DNA of 64,000 nucleotides from CATQGW01 sp965242565. Its GTDB lineage: Bacteria > Chloroflexota > Dehalococcoidia > Bin125. Position numbers and translations under genes: made by a program. Below the pieces are notes generated by a model, which had not been told where the DNA came from, did no database searches, and saw only the letters and a program-made list of their open reading frames with translations. Below, piece by piece: positions 25,008-33,453 of the stretch (position 1 is its first letter; the number at the start of each line of letters is the position of its first letter). The stretch spans positions 2,790,001 to 2,854,000 of the forward strand of contig OZ251457.1 in the NCBI GenBank assembly GCA_965242565.1. Reading direction: 5' to 3'.

Positions 25008-26423
25008 ATGGGCATCATTCAGACGGTGGGACCGAACGAGGCGCTGATTCGCTCCGGGGGCGGCGACATGCCGAAGGTGGTGGTCGGCGGGCGGACGCTG
25101 GTGGTGCCGATCTTCCACCAGGCGCAGCGGCTCTCGCTGCACGTGATGACGCTGCATGTGATGACCGAGAACGTCTACACGGGCGAGGGCGTGGCGGTCT
25201 CGGTCGACGGCGTGGCGCAGGTGAAGGTGGCGCGCAGCGAGGAGGCGATCCGCACGGCTGCGCAGCAGTTCCTGGGCAAGACGGAGGCCGAAATTCTGGA
25301 TGTGCCGCTGCAAACGCTGGAGGGTCATCAGCGCGCGATTCTGGGCACGCTGACGGTGGAGGAGATCTACCGCGACCGCGAGAAGTTCGCGTCGCAGGTG
25401 CGCAGCGTGGCGTCGCCGGACCTGGCGGGGATGGGGTTGGAGATCGTTTCGTTCACGATCCGCGACATCAAGGACCCCGGTGGCTATCTGGATGCGCTGG
25501 GGGTGCGGCGGACGGCGGAGGTGCGTCGCGACGCGACGATTGGGGAGGCGGAGGCGGAGCGCGACGCGGGCATCCGCTCGGCGGCGGCGCTGCGCGAGAA
25601 GGAGGCGGCGCGCTATGAGGCGGATACGCGGATCGCCGAATCGGAGCGCGGCTTCAGCGTGCAGAAGGCGTCCTACGACCAGGAGGTGAACGCTCGCCAG
25701 GCGGAGGCGGAGCTGGCCGATGAGCTGCAGCGCGCGCGCACGCAGCAGGAAATCCGCCGCGAGGAGGTGGAGATCGAGGTGGTGGAGCGGCGCAAGCAGA
25801 TCGAGCTGCAGGAGCAGGAGATCGCGCGGCGCGAGCGGGAGTTGGAGGCGACGGTGCGCAAGCCGGCCGAGGCTGAGCGCTTTCGGCGGGAGACGCTGGC
25901 CGAGGCGGAGCGCAACGCGGTGGTCGCGCAGGCGACAGGGGACGCGGAGGCGGTGCGCCGACAGGGCGAGGCGCAGGCGGAGGTGATCCGCCTGACCGGC
26001 GAGGCGGAAGCGGACGCGATCCGCGCGAAGGGTCTGGCCGAGGCGGACGCGATGCGCACGAAGGCCGACGCCTGGAAGGAGTACGGCGAGGCGGCGGTGG
26101 TGCAGCAGGTGCTGGAGGCGCTGCCGGCGGTGGCCGAGGCGGTCGCGCAGCCGTTGGCGCGGACGGATCGGATCGTGATGTTCGGCGGCGGCGACGGCGG
26201 GTCGGGTCCGAGCAAGCTGACGCAGGACATTACGCGCACGGTGGCGCAAATCCCGGAGGTGGTGGAGTCGCTGACGGGCATCGACATCGTGGGCAGCATC
26301 AAGAACATCCCCGGCCTGGAGGCCACCACCCGCCGCTCGGAGGAAGCGCCCCCGCCGACGCAAGAACCGCCGGCGGCGGCGGCTGAGAGTGCCGATGAGG
26401 ATGAGGAAGAGCGCCCCTCGTGA
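25008..26423 (+). CDS. Flotillin-like SPFH protein
   Basis: A 471-residue protein with the SPFH/band-7 domain in the first 190 residues, beginning MGIIQTVGPNEALIRSGG. A long Glu/Ala/Arg-rich coiled coil follows (about 190-390) with the flotillin repeats EAERDAGIRSAA and GEAEADAIRAKGLAEADAM. A Gly-rich segment and disordered acidic tail end the protein. No transmembrane helix is present at the N-terminus, so membrane contact would be peripheral or through NfeD. It is expected to form ring- or cage-like oligomers. The downstream metallo-hydrolase overlaps the stop by 4 bp (GTGA). Confidence 0.9.
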   Translation: MGIIQTVGPNEALIRSGGGDMPKVVVGGRTLVVPIFHQAQRLSLHVMTLHVMTENVYTGEGVAVSVDGVAQVKVARSEEAIRTAAQQFLGKTEAEILDVPLQTLEGHQRAILGTLTVEEIYRDREKFASQVRSVASPDLAGMGLEIVSFTIRDIKDPGGYLDALGVRRTAEVRRDATIGEAEAERDAGIRSAAALREKEAARYEADTRIAESERGFSVQKASYDQEVNARQAEAELADELQRARTQQEIRREEVEIEVVERRKQIELQEQEIARRERELEATVRKPAEAERFRRETLAEAERNAVVAQATGDAEAVRRQGEAQAEVIRLTGEAEADAIRAKGLAEADAMRTKADAWKEYGEAAVVQQVLEALPAVAEAVAQPLARTDRIVMFGGGDGGSGPSKLTQDITRTVAQIPEVVESLTGIDIVGSIKNIPGLEATTRRSEEAPPPTQEPPAAAAESADEDEEERPS

Positions 26424-27451
26424 GCGGCGAGATGATCACCGAGGACGGGGTGCTGCCGATCGCGCTGGGCGACAACTGGGTCTACGCGGTGATTTCGGAC
26501 GGGGATGCGGTGTTGGTCGATGCGGGGCCGGATTTCGACGGTGCGTGGGAGGCGCTGGTCGCGCAGCTGGAGGCGGCGGGGCTGTCGCCGGGCGACATCC
26601 GCACGGTGTTCGTGACGCACGCGCACATCGATCACTGCGGGCTGGCGCACCGCTGGCAGGATCAGGGCGTGCCGGTCGCGGCGTGGTCGCGCGAGGGGCC
26701 GCAGTTTCTGCACGGGCGCAACATCATCGGCTACCAGACGCAATACGTCTTCCGCGCGCTGGAGCGGATGGGCACGCCGCAGGAGCGGGTGACGGGCTTC
26801 ATTGCGGAGCGGGAAAAGATGCGCGCGGCGTTCCGCGCGGGCGACGACACGGGCGGCGGGCGGCGGCGGGCGCGCTGGCCCGGCCTGATTCGCGGCACGC
26901 CGTTTGAGCCGGATTTGCCGCTGGAGGACGGCGCGGAGCTCGCGGTGGGTGAGCGCCGCCTGCAGCTGGTGGCGGCGCCCGGCCACACGCCGGGCAACGC
27001 GGTGCTTTTCGAACAGGAGACGGGCGCGCTGTTCAGCGGCGACCAGCTGATTCCCGGCTCGATCCCCAACCCGGGCTGGCACTACGACCTGAGCGTTGAA
27101 CCGCCGCGGCGGTTCCGCAGTCTGCCGGCTTTCGCGGCCTCGCTGGAGAAGGTCGGGGGGTTGGGCGTACGGCGGTTGTATCCGGGCCACGGCGAGCAGA
27201 GCGACGCGGTGGAGCAGGAACTGGAGCGCAACCGCCGCCACCACGCGAAGCGTCAGGGCCAGCTGCGCGAGGCGCTGGCGGCGGGCCCGGCGACGCCCTA
27301 TGAGCTGATGCGGGCGCTCTTCCCGCGCCTGCCCGATCGCCGTCTCTGGCAGGCGATGGCGGAGGTTGTGGGGCAGATCGATGCGCTGGTTGAGCGCGGC
27401 GAGGCCGTTGAGGTGGAGGAAGACGACCTCCTCTGCATTCGCCTTGTCTGA
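26420..27451 (+). CDS. MBL-fold metallo-hydrolase with C-terminal winged-helix-like part
   Basis: A 343-residue metallo-beta-lactamase-fold protein. THAHIDHCG (His67, His69, Asp71, His72) gives the dinuclear metal site. Later ligands are His in PGHTPGN, Asp in FSGDQLIPG and His in YPGHGEQ. The last 70 residues (TPYELMRALFPRL...AVEVEEDD) resemble the small helical domain of LACTB2/RNase-Z-like relatives. It may hydrolyse a thioester, lactone or phosphodiester. Its overlap with the flotillin gene suggests co-expression, though a functional tie is unproven. Confidence 0.85.
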   Translation: MSGEMITEDGVLPIALGDNWVYAVISDGDAVLVDAGPDFDGAWEALVAQLEAAGLSPGDIRTVFVTHAHIDHCGLAHRWQDQGVPVAAWSREGPQFLHGRNIIGYQTQYVFRALERMGTPQERVTGFIAEREKMRAAFRAGDDTGGGRRRARWPGLIRGTPFEPDLPLEDGAELAVGERRLQLVAAPGHTPGNAVLFEQETGALFSGDQLIPGSIPNPGWHYDLSVEPPRRFRSLPAFAASLEKVGGLGVRRLYPGHGEQSDAVEQELERNRRHHAKRQGQLREALAAGPATPYELMRALFPRLPDRRLWQAMAEVVGQIDALVERGEAVEVEEDDLLCIRLV

Positions 27452-27511
27452 TACTCAACCAACCGTGTGCGCCGCAGGAAGCGTCGCAGGTGACTCGGGG
27501 CGATTCGCTAA

Positions 27512-28538
27512 GTTCAGGGGCGAACTGGGACAGCAGTTGGAGGTGCGGTCATGGGACGGGTGTACGGCCAGCTCAGTTGGGAGGAGCGCTGCGCGATCGC
27601 CCGACTCCGGGGCGAAGGCTGCTCGGCGCGGCAGATCGCAGCGGCTCTGGCTCGCTCGCCGTCGACGATCGCGGCGGAGTTGAAGCGCAACGCGGGGGCG
27701 GACGGCGGCTACGACCCGGACGCGGCCCAGTCCCGCAGCCGGGCGCGGCGCAAGCGCGGCCTGAAGCTGGAGCGCGACGACGCGCTGCGCGAGCGGGTGC
27801 TGGAGCTGCTCGACCAGGAGCTCTCGCCGCAGCAGGTCGCGGGCCGGCTGCGCCGCGAAGCGGGCCGCACGGTGATCTCCCACGAAGCGATCTACGAGTT
27901 CAGCTACGCCCAGATCAAACGCACCAAGGACTACCGCTGGCGGCGGCTGTTGCCGCAGGGGCGCAGCCGCCGGCGGCGCCGCGGCGCGCGGGCCCGGCGC
28001 AGCTCGGCCGACTACATCAAGCTGCGCCGCCCGCTCGCCGAGCGCCCCGCCGAGGCCGCCGCGCGCAGTGAGCCCGGCCACTGGGAGGCGGACCTGATGC
28101 AGTTCGGCCGCGGCGGTCCCGCGCTGCTCGTGCTGCAGGACCGCTGCACCCGCGCGCTGCTCGCCGCGGCCCTGCCGAGCAAAGCCGCCGACCCGCTGAT
28201 CCGCGCCCTGCGCCGGCTGCTCGCCGCCCTGCCGCCGAGCCTGCGCCGCAGCGTCTGCTTCGACAACGGCTCCGAGTTCGTGCGCCATTACGAACTGCAC
28301 GCGCTCGGCGTCGACACGTTCTGCTGCGACCCCCACGCGCCCTGGCAGAAGGGCGGCGTGGAAAACGCGATCGGCCGGCTGCGCGGCCCGCTGCCCCGCT
28401 CCACCGACCTCGCCGCGCGCTCCCGCCGCGCGCTCAACCGGACGCTCGCCCGCTTCAACAACACCCCCCGCAAATGCCTCGACTTCCAAACCCCAGCCGA
28501 ACTGCTCCAGGCCCAACTGTCCAGCTTGCAGACTGAAC
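27512..28538 (+). mobile_element. IS30-like insertion sequence
   Basis: An imperfect 22-bp terminal inverted repeat bounds the element. The left end is at 27512-27533 (GTTCAGGGGCGAACTGGGAC...) and the right end at 28517-28538, which reads GTTCAGTCTGCAAGCTGGAC... on the minus strand. The outer GTTCAG and inner GGACAG are shared. One complete IS30-family transposase fills the interval. No target-site duplication could be recognised. The right end lies about 4 bp from a palindromic intergenic repeat (28542-28569). Confidence 0.7.
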
Positions 28539-28576
28539 CCACATTCCCGCTCGGGGGCGGGAACGACGAGAGATGA
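27551..28576 (+). CDS. IS30 family transposase
   Basis: A 341-residue transposase. The N-terminal helix-turn-helix (LSWEERCAIARLRGEGCSARQIA) is IS30-type. The DDE triad is Asp in HWEADLMQF, Asp in CFDNGSEF and Glu in GGVENAIGRLRG, with the usual spacing. A basic region (RSRRRRRGARARR) precedes the catalytic core. The reading frame looks intact. It runs past the right inverted repeat and ends in flanking repeat DNA (PLGGGNDER), so the last 12 or so residues were supplied by the insertion site. Confidence 0.92.
   Translation: MGRVYGQLSWEERCAIARLRGEGCSARQIAAALARSPSTIAAELKRNAGADGGYDPDAAQSRSRARRKRGLKLERDDALRERVLELLDQELSPQQVAGRLRREAGRTVISHEAIYEFSYAQIKRTKDYRWRRLLPQGRSRRRRRGARARRSSADYIKLRRPLAERPAEAAARSEPGHWEADLMQFGRGGPALLVLQDRCTRALLAAALPSKAADPLIRALRRLLAALPPSLRRSVCFDNGSEFVRHYELHALGVDTFCCDPHAPWQKGGVENAIGRLRGPLPRSTDLAARSRRALNRTLARFNNTPRKCLDFQTPAELLQAQLSSLQTEPTFPLGGGNDER
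28542..28569. repeat. Palindromic repeat, family C copy next to IS30
   Basis: The arms TTCCCGCTC...GGGGGCGGGAA form a GC-rich hairpin followed by CGACG. Closely related copies occur at 38299-38326 and 42807-42834. This copy sits just outside the IS30 right end and encodes the last residues of the transposase frame. Confidence 0.7.
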
Positions 28577-28622
28577 GGGCAGGAATGACAGAGGTGTAAA
28601 CAGGCGCTCAGCGGCTGAACGC

Positions 28623-28658
28623 CGAAGCGGGCGGCTCCGAAAGGAGCCGCCCGCTTCG
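28623..28658. terminator. Perfect 16-bp hairpin with GAAA loop
   Basis: The arm CGAAGCGGGCGGCTCC and its exact complement flank a GAAA tetraloop. It lies between the plus-strand transposase and the 3' end of the minus-strand RCC1-like gene, where it could terminate both transcripts. Only a short T-containing tract follows on either side, so termination is likely but not certain. Confidence 0.65.
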
Positions 28659-28710
28659 TGGGGTTCTCCGCGCGCGCCGGTCAGGCGCGGCGCGGGCTAC
28701 TGGGCCGGCG

Positions 28711-30840
28711 CTAGGGAGCGTCGTACCACTTGATGAAGTCGGTCGACCACCACTTGCCAGGCTCGGCCGGGGTGGGGATGCGGTCGTGGTTGGGCGGCAC
28801 GTTGGCCATGACCTGACCGTCCCGCGTCATCAGCGCCAGCTGCATGTGGCCGCTGCGCAGCAGTCGCACCGCGATCCGGCCGATCATCATGTCCTGGCAG
28901 TCGCAGGCGACGGTTTCCCCAAACGGGGTACCGTCGGCTGTGCGGTCCGCGTGAGCGGAGACGGTCATCACCTCGCTGTAGTACCAGCGGCCGACGGTCA
29001 GGTTGCCGTCGCGCGGCACCCAGCGGAACTGGGGGTCGATCCAGATATCCGGGCCCGTCTGCACGACCCTGAAGGCGAACTCCATTGAGCCGTCGGCTGC
29101 GACGCGACCGTGGATCCTGCCCCAACCATCAGGGATCTGCGCCACGGCATCTGTGGGATCTACCGCAGGCTCGCCGTCTGTGCAGACCTCCTTGATGATG
29201 TCGAACCGCCCAATCACGTCGGGGGCCGGGGCGGGCTCGATCATTCCCCAGCAATGCACAACGCCTTCGCTCACCGCGGCGGTTGCGCTGAAGCGTACGG
29301 CCTGCTCGGCGTTCGCAGGCGGCGGGGCATCGGCCGAACCGCCCATGTCGAAGATGCCGCAGCTGAAGGTGCCGCCGGCCGAGACCTGGTTCCAGCGCGG
29401 GCTGGATATCCGGACCAGCGCACCCTGATCGGTGCGACGAAGCACGCTCGTGGGCGGCACGGTGCGGCCGCTGCCCAGGTCCTGGCCCCAGCAGTCCATG
29501 TTGGTGGGCGGCGCGAGCGAGATGGGCTCGGTCACCGGCATGCCGTCGATCGTGGTGGTGACGCGCGAGGCCGGCTCGGGCGCTTCGGGGTTGACTTCGC
29601 GCAGCGGGAAGTCGTCGAAGGTCGAGATTGCACAGGCGTGCCAGCGTCCGGCGCTCAGCTGGGTGTACTCGCCCGCCGGCGGGTACTCCTGCGCCGAGTC
29701 GTTGGAGCCCCAGCAGAGCGCTCCGCCCTCGCGGTTGATCGCGCAAGTGAAGTTCTCGCCCGCCTCGATGCTGTGGAACTCGCCCGATCGCACGAGCGAA
29801 CCGGACGCATCGATCAGCGCAGGCTGCGGCTGCAGCAGCTGCATCGGCACGCGGATCTGGCCGTGCGAATTGCTGCCCCAGCAGTCAACGAGGCCGGTGG
29901 TGCGGACGGCGCAGGTGTGGTTGGCGCCGGCAGTGACATCGACGTACAGGATCTGGTCTCCCCTGATCGGCGTCGTCGCGTCCTCGCCATCACCGATCGC
30001 GCCGTTGGTCCGAGCCGCGACGCCGCCCAACCCCGCGCCGGGGTCGTTCGGCAGCGGCGGACCGTAGCCCGCGCCCGGGCTGCCCGGAACGCCGGCCTGC
30101 CCGCTGGAGTTGTCGCCCCAGCAGACGATGCTGCCGGCCGGGATCGTGTCGGCGCCACCCTCGCGCATCGGCGCGACATCAATGGTGGTCTCGGCTTCCA
30201 GCACGCAGGTGTGGTAGCCGCCGGCGACGATCTTGGTGAAGCGCGGGCTGGGAATCTCTGCGTCTGCTGACGTCCCGAGCAGGCCGATGGGAATCTGGGA
30301 TTGCTGCCTGGAGTTGTCGCCCCAGCAGTAGACCTCGCCCTCGGTGGTGATGGCGCAGGTGTGGAGGTTGCCTGCGGCGACCGCCGACCAGCGCACCGGC
30401 TCCTGGTCGACCAGGTAGCGGTTGCCCTCAGCGGCCTGCTGGCCGTCTTCGTTGACGGCCGGCCGGTCGTCGGGGCCGATTTCCATCATGCCAGGGTCGT
30501 CCCGGCCGGTCCGCACATCATTGCCGCGGTTGACGCTCAGCGCCGGCATGTCAAGCCGCCCATCGGCAGAGACACCCCAGCCGATGAGCGTGCCGTCGGC
30601 CTTCAGCGCGTATGCGTGGTCGCTGCCAGCCGAGATCTGAACAGCCTTGAGGCCCAGCACTTCGGCTTGCCCCACAACTTCCGAGTGACAGATTGGGGGA
30701 GTCGCCGGCTTGCCACCGGACCCCGGAATGCAGGTACCGAAGAGAACATCACCGTCTTCGGCTTCAGCTCCCACTGGCGCACTCACCGAGAAGATGGCAA
30801 GCGCCGCCGCCGCCACCAACAACGCGAGCGCCAGTGTCAT
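28711..30840 (-). CDS. Secreted RCC1-repeat (BLIP-II-like) protein
   Basis: A 709-residue exported protein. The N-terminus (LALALLVAAAALAIFSVSAPVGA) is a Sec signal peptide. About seven or more RCC1-type beta-propeller repeats follow, each with a variation of HTCAI...G.V.CWG. The last 165 residues form a separate domain of unknown type with MEFAFRVVQTG, FRWVPRDGNLTVGRWYYSEV and KWWSTDFIKWYDAP. Paired Cys in each repeat suggest disulfides outside the cell. The ATG at 30840 lacks a good ribosome binding site, and the frame stays open for about 40 codons upstream through a 13-bp G tract. Likely a surface or secreted binding protein. Confidence 0.85.
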   Translation of the reverse strand: MTLALALLVAAAALAIFSVSAPVGAEAEDGDVLFGTCIPGSGGKPATPPICHSEVVGQAEVLGLKAVQISAGSDHAYALKADGTLIGWGVSADGRLDMPALSVNRGNDVRTGRDDPGMMEIGPDDRPAVNEDGQQAAEGNRYLVDQEPVRWSAVAAGNLHTCAITTEGEVYCWGDNSRQQSQIPIGLLGTSADAEIPSPRFTKIVAGGYHTCVLEAETTIDVAPMREGGADTIPAGSIVCWGDNSSGQAGVPGSPGAGYGPPLPNDPGAGLGGVAARTNGAIGDGEDATTPIRGDQILYVDVTAGANHTCAVRTTGLVDCWGSNSHGQIRVPMQLLQPQPALIDASGSLVRSGEFHSIEAGENFTCAINREGGALCWGSNDSAQEYPPAGEYTQLSAGRWHACAISTFDDFPLREVNPEAPEPASRVTTTIDGMPVTEPISLAPPTNMDCWGQDLGSGRTVPPTSVLRRTDQGALVRISSPRWNQVSAGGTFSCGIFDMGGSADAPPPANAEQAVRFSATAAVSEGVVHCWGMIEPAPAPDVIGRFDIIKEVCTDGEPAVDPTDAVAQIPDGWGRIHGRVAADGSMEFAFRVVQTGPDIWIDPQFRWVPRDGNLTVGRWYYSEVMTVSAHADRTADGTPFGETVACDCQDMMIGRIAVRLLRSGHMQLALMTRDGQVMANVPPNHDRIPTPAEPGKWWSTDFIKWYDAP

Positions 30841-30869
30841 TCGCCAGGGGCTACGAGCGAGGGTTTTTA

Positions 30870-30882
30870 CCCCCCCCCCCCC
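30870..30882 (-). promoter_or_regulatory. 13-bp poly-G tract upstream of RCC1-like gene
   Basis: Thirteen consecutive C on the plus strand (G on the coding strand) lie 30-42 bp before the ATG at 30840. Such a tract could change length by slippage and alter promoter spacing, leader structure or, if a start exists upstream, the reading frame. It is the longest homopolymer noticed in the window. Assembly error in the tract length is possible. Confidence 0.6.
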
Positions 30883-31392
30883 GAGATCAGAGTTCGCACA
30901 AGCATTCAGTCCTCGCAGCTCCCACTGCCCGGCGGCACGTACCTCCGGCGCACAGGCGACAGACTAGAGCAGGAAACGCCGCACGCGCAAGTTTGCGGAC
31001 AAGCGCCGGGGGCGGAACGGTCCACAGCCCTCCGCCATAAGCGCGCCGTTCCGTCGCGCAGCGGCGCTCCCTCGGCGCGATCGCGGCGAGCTGCGCGAGG
31101 TGGGGGCGATGCCTGCGCCGATGCGCCGCCCGACCAGATAGGACCTGCGCGCGAGCGCTCCGTGCGCTGGGCCTGTTGCGAAGGCGCGGCGGCGTGCGGG
31201 TGGGCGGCGACGGCGGATTGAGGGGCGCGCCCCGCGCACCGGGCGGGGAGGCGCGGCTGGTCAAGCACGATTTTGTTTACGTGTGGATTACGTGGATAAC
31301 TCGCAGGTGGAGCGGCGGGCTGAAGGGGCGCTGCGCTCTTGGGGCCGTCGGGGCGGGCGTGTGGCGCGGGCTACGCGGGGGGTGGGAGCGGC

Positions 31393-31422
31393 TTGCCTGC
31401 CGGGCTGGCGCGCTGGTAATGT
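31393..31422 (+). promoter_or_regulatory. Candidate promoter of tRNA-Gln
   Basis: TTGCCT (31393-31398) and TAATGT (31417-31422) are separated by 18 bp. Transcription would begin about 7 bp downstream, immediately before the tRNA 5' end at 31431. Both hexamers match four of six consensus bases. Confidence 0.5.
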
Positions 31423-31430
31423 GGCGGTGT

Positions 31431-31504
31431 TGGGGATTGGTCTAGTGGTAGGACGACTGACTCTGGATCAGTTAGCGGGGGTTCGAATCCTCCATCCCCA
31501 GCCA
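31431..31504 (+). tRNA. tRNA-Gln (CTG anticodon)
   Basis: The acceptor stem TGGGGAT pairs with ATCCCCA, and the 3' GCCA end is encoded. The anticodon stem ACTGA/TCAGT encloses CTCTGGA, giving CTG, which reads CAG codons. The T arm contains GGTTCGAATCC. All arms fold normally over 74 nt. Confidence 0.95.
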
Positions 31505-31537
31505 ACCTGCCACATCTGCTGCGCGATTCTGATGCGT

Positions 31538-31614
31538 GGGGCATTCGTCTAGCGGCCTAGGACACCGCCCTCTCAAGGCGGAGATCGGGGGTTCGAATCC
31601 CCCATGCCCTACCA
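31538..31614 (+). tRNA. tRNA-Glu (CTC anticodon)
   Basis: The acceptor stem GGGGCAT pairs with ATGCCCT (first pair G-U), and the ACCA end is encoded. The anticodon stem CCGCC/GGCGG encloses CTCTCAA, giving CTC, which reads GAG codons. The T arm is GGGGGTTCGAATCCCCC. It lies 33 bp after tRNA-Gln and is probably co-transcribed with it. Confidence 0.95.
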
Positions 31615-31640
31615 CTTCCCTTTTCCAACAACTCCCCGAC

Positions 31641-32396
31641 TCACAAGCTGCGGACGATGTCGGCTCGGGGGTCGAAGGCGATGACGCGCTCGAGTCCGGC
31701 GGCGTGACAGGCGGCGGCGATTGACTGGGCTTCGCGCTCGTGGCGGGCGGCGTTGGCGACGACGACGACGTATTGCGCGCTCTCGGGCACACCTTTGCGC
31801 CCGCCCTGGGGGTGGGCGAGCACGGCGGCGACGATCTCCGGGACGACTTCGCGGCAGCCTGCGGCCTGCGGGCCGAGCAGCGCGCGGACGCGCTCCGGGC
31901 GGTGGACGCGGCGCTCGTCGAGCGGCTGCCCGATCACCTGCGCGCCGACGACGGCGGCGACGAGGTCGACGTCGTGGGGGATGACCGGCTCGTGCTCAGC
32001 CGGGGCCTTGAAGGGGCGTCCGGCGGAGCCGTCGGCCTCGACGACAACCAGGCCGACGCCGGGCGTCCGGAGCGCGCGGGCGGGCCAGTCGGGCTGGACA
32101 CCGAGGATGCGCTCGCGGTCGCCGCGGCCGGCGCCGACGATCGCGGAGCTGAGCCCGCGCCGCTGCACATCGTCGAGCGCGGCGGCGCGGGAGGCCTCGT
32201 TGGCGCCCACGATCAGCGGGATTTCTTTGCTCTCGGGCGGGAGCGTCATTTTGGTCGTGGTGGTGAGGATCGTGAAGTCTTCGGAGGCTTCGGCGGCCAG
32301 GGCGAAGAGCAGCGTGGTTTTGCCGCCGCCGCCGACCGTCGCGGCGAGGGCGGGGCGTTCGATTCCCAGAGCGCGGTGCAGCAGCAGCTTCGTCAT
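31641..32396 (-). CDS. YqeC-like putative selenium/molybdenum cofactor protein
   Basis: A 251-residue P-loop protein. The N-terminal VGGGGKTTLLFALA is a Walker A motif, TTTTKM follows, and VVEADGSAGRPFKAPAEHEPVIP is the hallmark of the YqeC family. YqeC genes accompany selenium-dependent molybdenum hydroxylases; the biochemical role is not established. The ATG at 32396 has AGGAG close upstream; an earlier in-frame ATG at 32462 would run into the divergent mobA start. It is divergent from mobA across 53 bp, consistent with shared cofactor work. Confidence 0.8.
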   Translation of the reverse strand: MTKLLLHRALGIERPALAATVGGGGKTTLLFALAAEASEDFTILTTTTKMTLPPESKEIPLIVGANEASRAAALDDVQRRGLSSAIVGAGRGDRERILGVQPDWPARALRTPGVGLVVVEADGSAGRPFKAPAEHEPVIPHDVDLVAAVVGAQVIGQPLDERRVHRPERVRALLGPQAAGCREVVPEIVAAVLAHPQGGRKGVPESAQYVVVVANAARHEREAQSIAAACHAAGLERVIAFDPRADIVRSL

Positions 32397-32449
32397 GTCT
32401 CCTGATCCTGACCCACCGCCTCTTTCAAGCGTAAACTTGGAATCTGAAA

Positions 32450-33163
32450 GTGGCGCACCCAAAGAACGTCAAATTCAGGACGCAATTCAGCGTCGTCATT
32501 CTGGCCGGCGGCTTTGGTCGGCGGTTGGGGCGGGACAAGGCGACCTGTGCGGCGGCGGGGCGTCCGTTGCTGCACTGGACGGCGCTGGCGGCGGCGGAGG
32601 CGACGGACGACATTGTGGTGGTGCGGCGGGAGGATCAGGAGTTTCCGCCGGCGCCGGGCGCGCCGTGGCGGGAGGTATGCGATCGTCGTTCGGAGCGTGG
32701 GCCGCTGGCGGGTCTGGAGGCAGCGCTGGAGCGGGTCGCGCACGATACGGCGGTGTTGGTGGCGTGCGATATGCCGCTGGTGCGAGCGGAGGTGCTGGCG
32801 GCGGTGGCGGCGGCGAGCGAGGGGCGCGGGGTGGAGATCGCGATGCCGGTGGTTGGGGGGTATGCGCAGCCGCTGTTGGCGGCGTATCGGCGGAGCGTGG
32901 CGGGGCATGTGCGGGCGCTGCTCGATGAGGGGGAGGGGCGGCTGCGGGCGTTGCTGCCGCTGGTGGAGCATGCGCTGATTGCGGAGGAGGAGTTGCGGCG
33001 GCGCGATCCGCAGCTGGAGTCGCTGACGAATGTCAACCGGGTTGAGGATTTGGAGCGGGTGGAGCGTATTCTGCGCACTCGCGGCGCGCCGCGCGGGGAG
33101 ACAGCGAGTGAGGCGGCCGACGCAGAGGAGGGCGAGTCATGGCGATGTACCGGCGGGTGCTGA
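32450..33163 (+). CDS. mobA: Molybdenum cofactor guanylyltransferase
   Basis: A 237-residue nucleotidyltransferase. VVILAGGFGRRLGRDKA is the GTP-binding signature, and LVACDMPLVRAEVL carries the metal-binding Asp. The reaction joins GMP to molybdopterin to form the dinucleotide cofactor. The GTG at 32450 is the best start. The C-terminal 30 residues (RGETASEAADAEEGE) are beyond the usual fold and overlap the next gene by 25 bp. It could also supply the W/Mo dinucleotide cofactor of other enzymes; AOR-type enzymes use a different bis-pterin form. Confidence 0.85.
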   Translation: MAHPKNVKFRTQFSVVILAGGFGRRLGRDKATCAAAGRPLLHWTALAAAEATDDIVVVRREDQEFPPAPGAPWREVCDRRSERGPLAGLEAALERVAHDTAVLVACDMPLVRAEVLAAVAAASEGRGVEIAMPVVGGYAQPLLAAYRRSVAGHVRALLDEGEGRLRALLPLVEHALIAEEELRRRDPQLESLTNVNRVEDLERVERILRTRGAPRGETASEAADAEEGESWRCTGGC

Positions 33164-33453
33164 CGGGGCAGGTGGCGCCGGGGCGTCACCAGGAGTTTCT
33201 GCGGGCGGTGGAGGCGGCGCTGCAGTATCAGGCGGCGCGGGGGATTGAGGCGCGCTTCTCGGTGTGGGACGCGATTTCGGGGCCGGCGAGCCGGGTGGAG
33301 ATCATCGCGGAGTTCGACAATCTGCTGGAGTTGGAGCAGTTTGAGGAGTTGGCGGCGCAGGATCAGAATTTCGCGCAGTTGCGGCGGGCGGTGCGGGAGG
33401 CGATGGTGTTCGAGTCGACGGAGATCGCGATCTATCGGGTGCTGGTGGGGTGA
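33139..33453 (+). CDS. Small ferredoxin-fold (ABM/NIPSNAP-like) protein
   Basis: A 104-residue protein with the beta-alpha-beta pattern of dimeric alpha/beta barrels. It starts with YRRVLTGQVAPGRHQEFLRAVEAAL, continues with FSVWDAISGPASRVEIIAEF and ends with ESTEIAIYRVLVG. Such proteins bind small ligands or act as monooxygenase-like enzymes, but no catalytic residue can be assigned. GAGGAGGGCGAG gives a good ribosome binding site within the 3' end of mobA, so the two are translationally linked. Confidence 0.65.
   Translation: MAMYRRVLTGQVAPGRHQEFLRAVEAALQYQAARGIEARFSVWDAISGPASRVEIIAEFDNLLELEQFEELAAQDQNFAQLRRAVREAMVFESTEIAIYRVLVG

Larger units (their letters stand above)
30841..31430. other. 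590-bp non-coding gap before tRNA genes
   Basis: No convincing gene is seen; open frames here are antisense GC artefacts with arginine-rich products. The gap holds the poly-G tract, two abutting 9-mers close to DnaA boxes (31282-31290 and 31291-31299) beside a T-rich patch in otherwise very GC-rich DNA, and the tRNA-Gln promoter at its right end. Nothing else recognisable was found. Confidence 0.6.

Noticed and set aside
24198..26363. 721-codon minus-strand frame over NfeD and flotillin
   Set aside because: Antisense to two clearly recognised genes; Leu/Arg/His-rich with no family motif.
31261..31310. Replication origin
   Set aside because: Only two imperfect DnaA-like boxes and no dnaA, dnaN, gyrase or rpmH genes nearby.
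31472..31792. Protein-coding frame over the tRNA genes
   Set aside because: It overlaps two tRNAs and the 3' end of the YqeC-like gene in antisense; Ser/Pro-rich and non-homologous.
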